NCBI GenBank assembly: GCA_018335935.1
Contig: JAGXRG010000070.1
Coordinates: 17,949 to 81,948 of the forward strand
Origin: Chitinophagaceae bacterium
Lineage (GTDB): Bacteria; Bacteroidota; Bacteroidia; Chitinophagales; Chitinophagaceae
Reading direction: 5' to 3'
Length of the DNA: 64,000 nt
The position numbers and the translations under genes are program-made. This document shows, one piece after another, positions 51,646-59,314 of the stretch; positions within the stretch are counted from its first letter, which is position 1; every line of letters starts with the position of its first letter. Under the pieces are notes generated by a model, which was not told where the DNA came from, ran no database searches, and was given only the letters and a program-made list of their open reading frames with translations.

Positions 51646-52824
51646 CTATAAATATTTTTTGTAAGTCAGCATATCTTTATCTCCTCTGCCAGATAAATTC
51701 ACTACTACCACATCATCTTTTTTAAATTGCATTTTATGTAAATAAGCTAATGCATGTGCAGTTTCTAAAGCTGGAATAATACCTTCTTTTTTTGATAAAT
51801 CAAATGCAGCTTGTATAGCTTCATCATCTGTAATGCTTACCACACTAGACTTTGTACTATCATGTAAATAAGCATGAGCAGGACCAATGCCTGGATAATC
51901 TAATCCTGCAGAAATAGAATGTGGCTCAATAATTTGTCCATCTTCAGTCTGAATTAAATATGTTTTACTGCCATGTATAATTCCTTTTTTACCTAAAGCA
52001 ATGGTGGCTGCAGTTTTATTTGTTTGTATGCCATTACCTGCAGCTTCGACTGCAATTAGAGTTGTTTTTTTATTATCGATAAAATGATAAAAAGCACCCA
52101 TTGCATTACTACCACCACCTACACAAGCAATCACATAATCGGGATAATTTCGATTAATTTTTTCTTGAAGTTGAAATTGTATTTCTTTACTAATCACAGA
52201 TTGAAAAATAGAAACCATATCAGGGTAAGGGTGTGGACCAACCACAGAACCAATAATGTAATGAGTATCTGTTGGATTATTGATCCAAGCTCTGATAGCA
52301 TCATTAGTGGCATCTTTTAAAGTCTTGCTACCACTCGTTGAAGCTACAACAGTTGCACCTAATAATTGCATACGTTCTACATTGGGTTGTTGTCGAGCAA
52401 TATCAATATCACCCATGTAAATACAACATTCCATATTCATTAATGCACAAGCAGTAGCAGTTGCAACACCATGTTGACCAGCACCTGTTTCTGCAATAAT
52501 TTTTTGTTTACCTAATCGTTTTGCTAATAAAATTTGACCAATAGTGTTGTTGATTTTATGAGCACCAGTGTGGCATAAATCTTCTCTTTTTAAATAAATC
52601 TGAGCATTGAATTGTGCTGATAAATTCTTTGAAAAGTATAAAGGTGTTGGTCGTCCTACATAATCATTCAACAATGCATGAAACTCTTCTTGAAAACTTT
52701 TTGAACTTATTATTTCAAGATAATTGTGTTGCAATTCCTGTACATTTGGATACAACATTTCAGGTACAAAAGCACCACCAAACTCGCCATAGAAGCCATT
52801 TACATCTGGTTTAAACTGTTCCAT
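51646..52824 (-). CDS. trpB: Tryptophan synthase beta subunit
   Basis: PLP enzyme condensing indole with serine; partner of TrpA. 392 residues from [20 protein letters not shown]; a frame extension upstream adds 22 unconserved residues and would overlap trpF deeply. The PLP Lys is in [20 protein letters not shown]; the phosphate loop is [24 protein letters not shown] and [12 protein letters not shown] close the fold. Its start lies within the last 14 bases of trpF. Confidence 0.96.
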   Translation of the reverse strand: MEQFKPDVNGFYGEFGGAFVPEMLYPNVQELQHNYLEIISSKSFQEEFHALLNDYVGRPTPLYFSKNLSAQFNAQIYLKREDLCHTGAHKINNTIGQILLAKRLGKQKIIAETGAGQHGVATATACALMNMECCIYMGDIDIARQQPNVERMQLLGATVVASTSGSKTLKDATNDAIRAWINNPTDTHYIIGSVVGPHPYPDMVSIFQSVISKEIQFQLQEKINRNYPDYVIACVGGGSNAMGAFYHFIDNKKTTLIAVEAAGNGIQTNKTAATIALGKKGIIHGSKTYLIQTEDGQIIEPHSISAGLDYPGIGPAHAYLHDSTKSSVVSITDDEAIQAAFDLSKKEGIIPALETAHALAYLHKMQFKKDDVVVVNLSGRGDKDMLTYKKYL

Positions 52825-53443
52825 AATTTCTGATTTTGTGAATAATATATTTTGTGGTTTGAAGATTTTTGAAACCTGGAGCTTCTTCAAGTTTACTATT
52901 TAAGTCGATTACTAAAAGTTGAGGATGATTAAAGTTTAATGCATCTTCAATATTATCAACGCCAATTCCTCCACTTAAAAAGAATGCTGTGTTGAGCTTA
53001 TAATTTTTCAAAACTTCCCAATTAAAAGTTTTTCCAGAGCCACCATAATTTTTTGTTGGTGTATCAAATAGAAAGTATTGACAATATTTCTGATATGCTT
53101 CTAAAGTTGATAAATCAAAAAGTTTATCAATACTAAAAGCTTTAATAATTGGGATGTTTTGTTGAGATAATATTTTGCAGAAATCGACACTTTCATTGCC
53201 GTGTAATTGAACAATATCGAGTTTAAACTGTTTAAATTTAGTAATGATTTGTTCAAGTGTGGTATTTACAAATACGCCAACTTTTTTAATTTGTTTTGGA
53301 ATTAGCAGCATCATATTTTCATCTAATTCTTTTACATATCGTGGTGATTTTTCATAAAAGATAAAGCCAATAAAATCTGGTTGAAGAGCAACTATATCTA
53401 ATATATTTTCTTCAAACTTTAATCCACAAACTTTTACTTTCAT
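52811..53443 (-). CDS. trpF: Phosphoribosylanthranilate isomerase
   Basis: Amadori rearrangement of PRA to CdRP. 210 residues from [14 protein letters not shown] (catalytic Cys at 5); this ATG overlaps the trpC stop by 4 bp. [61 protein letters not shown] (catalytic Asp) and [15 protein letters not shown] are typical. Confidence 0.95.
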   Translation of the reverse strand: MKVKVCGLKFEENILDIVALQPDFIGFIFYEKSPRYVKELDENMMLLIPKQIKKVGVFVNTTLEQIITKFKQFKLDIVQLHGNESVDFCKILSQQNIPIIKAFSIDKLFDLSTLEAYQKYCQYFLFDTPTKNYGGSGKTFNWEVLKNYKLNTAFFLSGGIGVDNIEDALNFNHPQLLVIDLNSKLEEAPGFKNLQTTKYIIHKIRNYGTV

Positions 53444-54228
53444 AATTTTAGTTTTTGAATGAATTGTCTGCATGCCAATCCAGGGTTGGTTTGCTTCATA
53501 AAATATTCTCCCATCAAGAACCCCTGAAATCCATGCTCTTTAAGTGTTTTAATAGCATGGATATTATCTATACCACTCTCACTTACTTTAATTATTTGTG
53601 GATTAATATATTCTGCTATTTGAATACTTTGTTCAATATTCACTTCAAAATTGTTCAGGTTTCTGTTGTTGATTCCTATAAGATCAACTTCAACATTTTG
53701 ATTTTCTAAAATCTCTTCTTTGGTATGCACTTCTAATAAAACTTCTAAACCCAAAGCTTGAGCAAATGCAGTGAATGATTTAATTTGAGCAGGAGTTAGC
53801 ATTGCTGCAATCAATAAAATAGCATCGGCACCTATCGATTTAGATTCTATAATTTGAAATTCATCTACAATAAAATCTTTTCGTAAAACAGGACAGTAAT
53901 TATATTTTCTTGCACTAGAAAAATCTTTTGCAATTGCTCCAAAATATTTTTCATCTGTTAAAACTGAAAGTGCAGATGCACCTGCTTGCATATAACCTAT
54001 TGTAATTTCTTCAGCATTTGCATACTTATTTATAAAACCTTTTGATGGTGATTTTCTTTTAAACTCAGCTATGATTCCTGAACGATTAGGATCAGCTATA
54101 TATTTTTTTAATGAAACACATTTACTATTAAAATAAATACTGTTTTCAAGTTGTTTAAGGGTATACAACTCCTTTTTTTGTTTAACTTCTTCAATTTTAA
54201 ATGCTTTAATTTCTGCTAATATGCTCAT
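53440..54228 (-). CDS. trpC: Indole-3-glycerol phosphate synthase
   Basis: Ring closure of CdRP to indole-3-glycerol phosphate. 262 residues. GIIAEFKRKSPSKGFINKYA (catalytic Lys), ALSVLTDEKYFGA, VLRKDFIVDEFQIIESKSIG, GADAILLIAA, LLEVHTKEEI, LIGINNRNLNNFEV and VSESGIDNIHAI are the IGPS blocks. Separate from TrpF, not fused. Overlaps trpD by 4 bp and trpF by 4 bp. Confidence 0.96.
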   Translation of the reverse strand: MSILAEIKAFKIEEVKQKKELYTLKQLENSIYFNSKCVSLKKYIADPNRSGIIAEFKRKSPSKGFINKYANAEEITIGYMQAGASALSVLTDEKYFGAIAKDFSSARKYNYCPVLRKDFIVDEFQIIESKSIGADAILLIAAMLTPAQIKSFTAFAQALGLEVLLEVHTKEEILENQNVEVDLIGINNRNLNNFEVNIEQSIQIAEYINPQIIKVSESGIDNIHAIKTLKEHGFQGFLMGEYFMKQTNPGLACRQFIQKLKL

Positions 54229-55220
54229 GCTATTTGTTTTAATTTTTTTAATGATTGTTTTGCCTTAAGAGAGAATAATGAATCTTTTGCAATTTCTAAT
54301 GCTGCGTCAATAGATAATTGCTGATGGTAGGTTTGAATGGCAATGGCAGCATTTGCTAACACTACATTGTTTTGAGCAATTGTTCCATTTCCATTTATAA
54401 TGTTGGTAAAAATATTTGCAGCTTCTTCAATTGAATTTCCACCAAAAACTTCTTCAGGTTGAATGGTCTTAAATCCGAAATCGGCTGCTGTAATAGTTTG
54501 TTCATTTTGATTTGAGATTATTTTACAGCTGTTGGTCAAAACAATTTCATCATATCCATCCAAGCTATGAATGATACTAAATTTAGTGTTATCATCTTCT
54601 TGTAAAAGATATTGATACATTCTTGCTAACTCTAAATTAAATACTCCAGTAGATTGCACTCTTGGTCTTGCAGGATTTACTAATGGTCCTAACATATTGA
54701 AGAATGTTTTTACTCCAAGCTGCTTTCGAATAGGAGCAACATATTTTAATGAGGGATGAAATAATGGTGCATGTAAAAAACAAATATTTGCTTTTTCGAT
54801 TTGTTGCTCTAATAGTTGTTGATTTGTAGTAAACTTGATGCCCAAATACTCTAAAACATTTGATGAGCCTGAGATAGAAGAAACACCATAATTACCATGC
54901 TTAGCAACTGGAACTCCAGCACCAGCAACAATAAATGCTGTAAGTGTAGAAATATTAAAAGTATTTTTTCCATCACCACCAGTTCCACACAAATCCATAG
55001 GCTGATAAGCTTTTAAATCAATTTCAATCATCAACTCTAATAATGCTTCTCTAAAACCTTTAAGCTCTTCAACTGTAATTTTTCTAACATTAAGAACAGT
55101 TAAAAATGATGCAATTTGATAGGGATTATATTTCTCTAATACAATATCAGTAAGCATTTGCTTAGCTTCTTCTTTTGTTAGAATATGGTGTTGATATAAT
55201 TTTTCTAAAATAATTTTCAT
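54225..55220 (-). CDS. trpD: Anthranilate phosphoribosyltransferase
   Basis: Joins anthranilate with PRPP. 331 residues. DLCGTGGDGKNTFNISTLTA is the PRPP/anthranilate glycine loop, followed by PVAKHGNYGVSSISGSSNVL and the barrel block LGPLVNPARPRVQSTGVFN. Starts 11 bp after trpG and overlaps trpC by 4 bp. Confidence 0.96.
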   Translation of the reverse strand: MKIILEKLYQHHILTKEEAKQMLTDIVLEKYNPYQIASFLTVLNVRKITVEELKGFREALLELMIEIDLKAYQPMDLCGTGGDGKNTFNISTLTAFIVAGAGVPVAKHGNYGVSSISGSSNVLEYLGIKFTTNQQLLEQQIEKANICFLHAPLFHPSLKYVAPIRKQLGVKTFFNMLGPLVNPARPRVQSTGVFNLELARMYQYLLQEDDNTKFSIIHSLDGYDEIVLTNSCKIISNQNEQTITAADFGFKTIQPEEVFGGNSIEEAANIFTNIINGNGTIAQNNVVLANAAIAIQTYHQQLSIDAALEIAKDSLFSLKAKQSLKKLKQIA

Positions 55221-55231
55221 AAAGTATTTCT

Positions 55232-55795
55232 TTAGTGATTAACCCAATTTTTGATGATTTGAAAACCGTTTGGAGTAAGAATAGACTCTGGGTGAAATTG
55301 TACACCTCGTACATCATATTCAGTATGTCTGATAGCCATAATGTTATTGTGAGCGTCTAAGGCTAAAGATTCAATTACAGAATCTTCTTGATTTTTTATT
55401 ACCCATGAATGATAATGACCAACAGTAAATTCTTTATTTATATTTTGAAATAAATAATCATCTTGTAGTTGTGTAATGCTAGAAGCTATACCATGCAAGG
55501 GTTCTGGAAGATTATATAAGTTTGCTCCAAAAGCTTCTCCAATAGCTTGATGTCCTAAACAAACACCTAAAATGCTTTTTGTAGCAGCAAATTCATTAAT
55601 TAATTCTGGCATAATACCTGCATCTTTTGGAATACCTGGGCCAGGAGATAACAAAATTTTGTCAAACTCTTTAACATCATTTAACTCAATGTGATTATTC
55701 TTTTTCACAGTTACCTGAACATTGTTTAAGCATTTTAGCATGTAAACTAAATTGTAAACAAATGAATCGTAATTATCAATAACTAAAATTTTCAT
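55232..55795 (-). CDS. trpG: Anthranilate synthase component II (glutamine amidotransferase)
   Basis: Supplies ammonia to TrpE. 187 residues. LVIDNYDSFVYNLVYML, ILLSPGPGIPKDAG, the nucleophile Cys in ILGVCLGHQAIGEAFGA, and His-Glu in GVQFHPESILTPNG. Separate gene, not fused to TrpD or TrpE. Begins 1 bp after trpE and is presumably shared only with it; no pabB is nearby. Confidence 0.95.
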   Translation of the reverse strand: MKILVIDNYDSFVYNLVYMLKCLNNVQVTVKKNNHIELNDVKEFDKILLSPGPGIPKDAGIMPELINEFAATKSILGVCLGHQAIGEAFGANLYNLPEPLHGIASSITQLQDDYLFQNINKEFTVGHYHSWVIKNQEDSVIESLALDAHNNIMAIRHTEYDVRGVQFHPESILTPNGFQIIKNWVNH

Positions 55796-55796
55796 A

Positions 55797-57194
55797 TTAT
55801 ATGTGTTGAGCTAACTGAATGGCTTTTCTTAATGCTGAAAGTTTGTGGTCTATTTCTAGTAGTTCACTGTTTTTATTAGATTTTGAAACTATACCACAAC
55901 CTGCCTGATAATGTAAAGTGTTGTTATGACTTACAAAAGATCTTATGAAAATGGCATGATTTACGGTTTTATCTAACCCAATAATACCAAGGGTTCCACC
56001 ATAGAAACCTCTATTATCTTTTTCATATTCATCAATCAAATTCATGGCTTTATATTTTGGAGCACCCGATAATGTGCCTGCAGGAAAAGTATCTGCTAAC
56101 AATTCAATGGGGTTATAATTGTCATTTAATTCAGCACTTACTTTTGAAACCAAATGAATCACATGAGAATAATATTCAACTTGTTTGTAGCTTTCTACTT
56201 CTACAGTTTCACTATGCTTACTGAGATCATTTCTTGCTAAATCAACCAACATTACATGTTCAGCATTTTCTTTAGGATCGTTTAATAAGGCATCACTTAA
56301 AAGAACATCATCATTAGCATTACCAGTTCTTTTAAAAGTTCCTGCAATTGGGTTAATGACAGCTTTTTTATTTTGTATGGTTAATTGTGCTTCTGGTGAA
56401 GAACCAAATACTTTGAAATTGCCATAATCGAAATAAAAAAGATAAGGTGAAGGATTAATAGAACGTAAAGCTCTATAAACATTAAACTCATCGCCATAAA
56501 ATGATTGTTGAAATTTTCTTGATAACACAATTTGAAACACATCGCCAATCTTGCAATGATGAATGCCTTTATCAATAATTTCTAAAAAAGCTTCATCAGT
56601 ATAATTCGATTTTTCTGTTGTTGTAGCTTTAAAATGATGCGTAACAATTGATCTGTTTGAAATGAGCTCAATAATTTCTTGCAGATTGTTTTGTTCAGGT
56701 TCTAAAAAATGGGCAAGACAATAAACTTGTTGATAATAATGATCAAATACAATAATATTTTTAAAAAGCTGATAATGTATTAATGGAATGGTTTGAAAAT
56801 CCTCAGACTTTTTAAACTTGATATCTTCAAAAAGAGGAATTGCATTGTAAGAAGTATATCCAAATAAACCATTAGTGGTAAACTCTACTTCTAAGGGCTC
56901 CGATTCAAAATGTTCTATAAATACATTCAATTCGTTTATTACATTAATAGTCTCTGTTGCGAGTTGTATACTTTGCTGATTGGGATAGTTAATTTCAGTA
57001 AAATTACTATTTACTAGAAAACTTGCAATAGCATTAAAGCAGAGGTAGGAGTAACTATTTTGCTTGCTTTTATGATCTGAACTTTCTAGCAATAATGCAT
57101 TGGGATACTGATCTCGAATTTGATAATACAACTGAACAGGAGTGAGGGTATCACTCAACATTTGATGTATTGCTGTTTTAAATATAAATTTCAT
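55797..57194 (-). CDS. trpE: Anthranilate synthase component I
   Basis: First enzyme of tryptophan synthesis, using chorismate and ammonia from TrpG. 465 residues from MKFIFKTAIHQMLSDTLTPV. Translation cannot start before the attenuator terminator, so the longer upstream frame is rejected. The feedback motif LLESS, the first part of the Trp-binding pocket, is present near residue 34. The catalytic C-terminal domain has DVFQIVLSRKFQ, RSINPSPYLFYFDYG, GSSPEAQL, PIAGTFKRTG, LVDLARNDL, FPAGTLSGAPKYKAM, YGGTLGIIGL and QAGCGIVSKSN. The attenuator lies immediately upstream. Confidence 0.96.
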   Translation of the reverse strand: MKFIFKTAIHQMLSDTLTPVQLYYQIRDQYPNALLLESSDHKSKQNSYSYLCFNAIASFLVNSNFTEINYPNQQSIQLATETINVINELNVFIEHFESEPLEVEFTTNGLFGYTSYNAIPLFEDIKFKKSEDFQTIPLIHYQLFKNIIVFDHYYQQVYCLAHFLEPEQNNLQEIIELISNRSIVTHHFKATTTEKSNYTDEAFLEIIDKGIHHCKIGDVFQIVLSRKFQQSFYGDEFNVYRALRSINPSPYLFYFDYGNFKVFGSSPEAQLTIQNKKAVINPIAGTFKRTGNANDDVLLSDALLNDPKENAEHVMLVDLARNDLSKHSETVEVESYKQVEYYSHVIHLVSKVSAELNDNYNPIELLADTFPAGTLSGAPKYKAMNLIDEYEKDNRGFYGGTLGIIGLDKTVNHAIFIRSFVSHNNTLHYQAGCGIVSKSNKNSELLEIDHKLSALRKAIQLAQHI

Positions 57195-57211
57195 CTTAAA
57201 ATATTTGACAT

Positions 57212-57245
57212 AAAAAAAGACCCGCTGGATTGCAGCGGGTCTTTT
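57212..57245 (-). terminator. Attenuator terminator of the trp operon
   Basis: Intrinsic terminator before trpE: stem AAAAGACCCGCTG with CAGCGGGTCTTTT (13 bp), 5-nt loop, then seven T on the minus strand. It ends 17 nt before the trpE ATG and begins 18 nt after the stop codon of the leader peptide, the geometry of ribosome-controlled attenuation. Confidence 0.92.
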
Positions 57246-57301
57246 AAATTTATTTTTATACAATTATAGACATACCAACTGAATCCTCAGAGAAGAAGTT
57301 G
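57227..57301 (-). promoter_or_regulatory. Antiterminator pairing of the trp leader
   Basis: On the minus strand GGATTCAG (57279-57286), inside the leader peptide codons, can pair with CTGCAATCC (57227-57235), which includes the 5' arm and loop of the terminator, with a single bulge. An alternative pairing CAACT (57297-57301) with AGTTG (57276-57280) would block it. A ribosome stalled on the Trp codons would favour the antiterminator; one at the stop codon would cover it. Confidence 0.7.
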
Positions 57302-57338
57302 AATGCCACCAATTGTTATTTAAAATTATTTGTTTCAT
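57264..57338 (-). CDS. trpL: trp leader peptide with tandem Trp codons
   Basis: 24 codons starting MKQIILNNN, with two adjacent TGG codons at positions 10 and 11 (57306-57311), and TAA stop. It is read from the transcript 70 nt upstream of trpE. Trp-Trp in so short an ORF, followed by an antiterminator and a terminator, is the classic attenuation layout. The ATG is 5 nt after the -7 box, so the mRNA probably begins at or beside it. It has no role as a protein. Confidence 0.9.
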   Translation of the reverse strand: MKQIILNNNWWHSTSSLRIQLVCL

Positions 57339-57343
57339 TTTTA

Positions 57344-57374
57344 CAAAAATAGGAGTGGAAATGAAACTTCAAAA
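57344..57374 (-). promoter_or_regulatory. Promoter of the trp operon
   Basis: Minus-strand TTTTG, 18-nt spacer, TATTTTTG: a close match to the Bacteroidota consensus. It lies about 36 bp after the stop of the upstream PKD gene, so the operon does not depend on that gene. Confidence 0.75.
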
Positions 57375-57409
57375 TAAATAATTCTATTTTTCCTGATTTG
57401 ATAATTTAA

Positions 57410-59290
57410 TTATTTTATTAAAATGATAGTACCTTTTTGCATTTGCAAAGGTTGATTGTTGATGGAATAACTCGCATACCAAGTATAAGAACCATTATCG
57501 AGTTTTTTTCCTTTAATAGTACCATCCCACTTTTTGGAGGAATTACTGGAAGAAAAAATTAGTTCACCGTTTCTGTTGTACACAAACAATTGATAAAAAG
57601 TTAGTGCATTAATATTTCCTATGGCTCCAAAAAAATCGTTCTTCCCATCACCATTTGGAGTAAAGGCAGTTGGAAAATAAACATCTTTACAATCTACTGT
57701 AATTTCAATTGTATCAAAAGCTTTGCAACCATCTTTATCGGTTACTGTTACAGAATATGTTCCTGTTTGAGAAACTGTAAATGTTGGTTGTTTTGAAAGA
57801 TCTTGCCACTCATAATGCTCAAAATTTCCTGGATTTAAAATCAATTGATTACCTGGACAAAAAGCTGTGTCTTTTCCTAAATAAATTTGAATATTATTTG
57901 AAGAATCTTTAATTATTAAATTAGTTAAACTTAATGTACAAGCATTACTGTCTGTTAATGTTACAGTGTAATTTCCTGTAGCAAGATTCATCACAGGATT
58001 TGTAGAAGCATTATTTGACCAAGCAAATTGATAGGGAGTTTTTCCACCAGCAACAGTTAGTTGAATACTTCCATTGCCATTATTACAAATGTTAGGTTTA
58101 ATAAGAGCATTGGCATTTAATGCTGTTGGTTCATTTAACACAACTGTTTTAGAAATACTACAAGCATTTGTATTAGTTACATTAACAGTATATGAGCCAG
58201 CATTCAAATTATTAATGGTAGCAGTGTTTTGTGTTGGAGTTGTGTTCCAGCTATAATTATAATTGCCATTTCCTCCAAAAGCATTAGCAGTAATGGATCC
58301 TGTTGAATTGCCATTACATAAAATAGAAGAGTTGATGTTTGTATTAACTCCAATAATAGTGACGGTTTGAGTTGTACTTAGCATAACGTTTCCTGGATAA
58401 GTAACTGTTAATTTAACATTATAAATACCAGGAGTTGAAAAAGTATGAGTAGGATTTTCTTGAGTTGAAATGCTATCAATACCGGTATTGGGATCATTAA
58501 AATTCCATAAATAATTGGTAGCACACAGTGAAGAGTTATTTGTAAATGCAACTGAATAATTGCCTAAACATGAGTAGTTATAATTAACTTGATTTTGTAC
58601 TGCTTCTGAGATACCAAAATCATCTATTGCAAATCCATCATAAGCATTACATTGTGTTCCTGCAGCAAATGTAAATCGAAAGATAACAGAGGTTTGTCCA
58701 GCTAAAGAAATTAAATTATGTTTTGCTGTAACCCAAGCACCACTTCCATTTCCTGCTCCATTAGGACAAGGACTAGTAGGTTGTATATTTCCACTCCAAC
58801 CATCTGTGCCAAGCGTTGTAACAAAATTTGTATTGAACCAATTACTACCTATACAATTGTTATTAGATGATGCAGAACCTAGAGTTAACCAAGTTAATCC
58901 TCCATCTAAGGAATATCTAAAACTAGCTCCATCATATTTTTTCTCTGTCTCCCAAAAAACTATAAATGAGAGTAATGGATTCGATAAACTTGAGATATTA
59001 AAACATGGACTTTGAATCCAGGAATTTTCAGCATTGTTATAATTGTTACCTGTAAGTCCACCAACAATCCAACATTTTGTTCCACTTGCTGCATTTGCAA
59101 TTACTGTTTTATTTGGGGTTCCATACGCCCAATCAGAATTAGTTCCACCACTAGTCCAACCTCCATTTGTTGCTTCAAAATCTTGAACATAGGGAAATGT
59201 TGAAATGGGAGATGTACATTGAGTAAAAGCCAAATAATTTATGGTTAACATCAGCATCAAGCAACTACAAATTTTCTTCATCAACATCAT
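57410..59290 (-). CDS. Secreted PKD/SprB-repeat protein with CHU_C C-terminus
   Basis: 626 residues. Signal peptide (1-23, ending YLAFTQ). The N-terminal 230 residues have a jelly-roll/MAM-like region: DFEATNGGWTSGGTNSDWAY, FRYSLDGGLTWLTLGSA and YDGFAIDDFGI. One PKD module follows (YLWNFNDPNTGIDS, then TPGIYNVKLTVTY), then two SprB-like repeats (GSITANAFGGNGNYNYSW; NGSIQLTVAGGKTPYQFAWS). The CHU_C domain comes last (FPTAFTPNGDGKNDFFGAIG, then YNRNGELIF). Predicted T9SS cargo, surface-exposed. It starts 24 bp after the next giant gene on the same strand, forming a two-gene unit upstream of trp. Confidence 0.87.
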   Translation of the reverse strand: MMLMKKICSCLMLMLTINYLAFTQCTSPISTFPYVQDFEATNGGWTSGGTNSDWAYGTPNKTVIANAASGTKCWIVGGLTGNNYNNAENSWIQSPCFNISSLSNPLLSFIVFWETEKKYDGASFRYSLDGGLTWLTLGSASSNNNCIGSNWFNTNFVTTLGTDGWSGNIQPTSPCPNGAGNGSGAWVTAKHNLISLAGQTSVIFRFTFAAGTQCNAYDGFAIDDFGISEAVQNQVNYNYSCLGNYSVAFTNNSSLCATNYLWNFNDPNTGIDSISTQENPTHTFSTPGIYNVKLTVTYPGNVMLSTTQTVTIIGVNTNINSSILCNGNSTGSITANAFGGNGNYNYSWNTTPTQNTATINNLNAGSYTVNVTNTNACSISKTVVLNEPTALNANALIKPNICNNGNGSIQLTVAGGKTPYQFAWSNNASTNPVMNLATGNYTVTLTDSNACTLSLTNLIIKDSSNNIQIYLGKDTAFCPGNQLILNPGNFEHYEWQDLSKQPTFTVSQTGTYSVTVTDKDGCKAFDTIEITVDCKDVYFPTAFTPNGDGKNDFFGAIGNINALTFYQLFVYNRNGELIFSSSNSSKKWDGTIKGKKLDNGSYTWYASYSINNQPLQMQKGTIILIK

Positions 59291-59314
59291 ACAAAGCTAG
59301 GGGAGATGTATAAT

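Noticed and set aside
57195..57263. Longer N-terminus for TrpE
   Set aside because: The extension starts at a TTG, crosses the attenuator terminator, and adds residues not found in TrpE; the ATG at 57194 gives the normal N-terminus.
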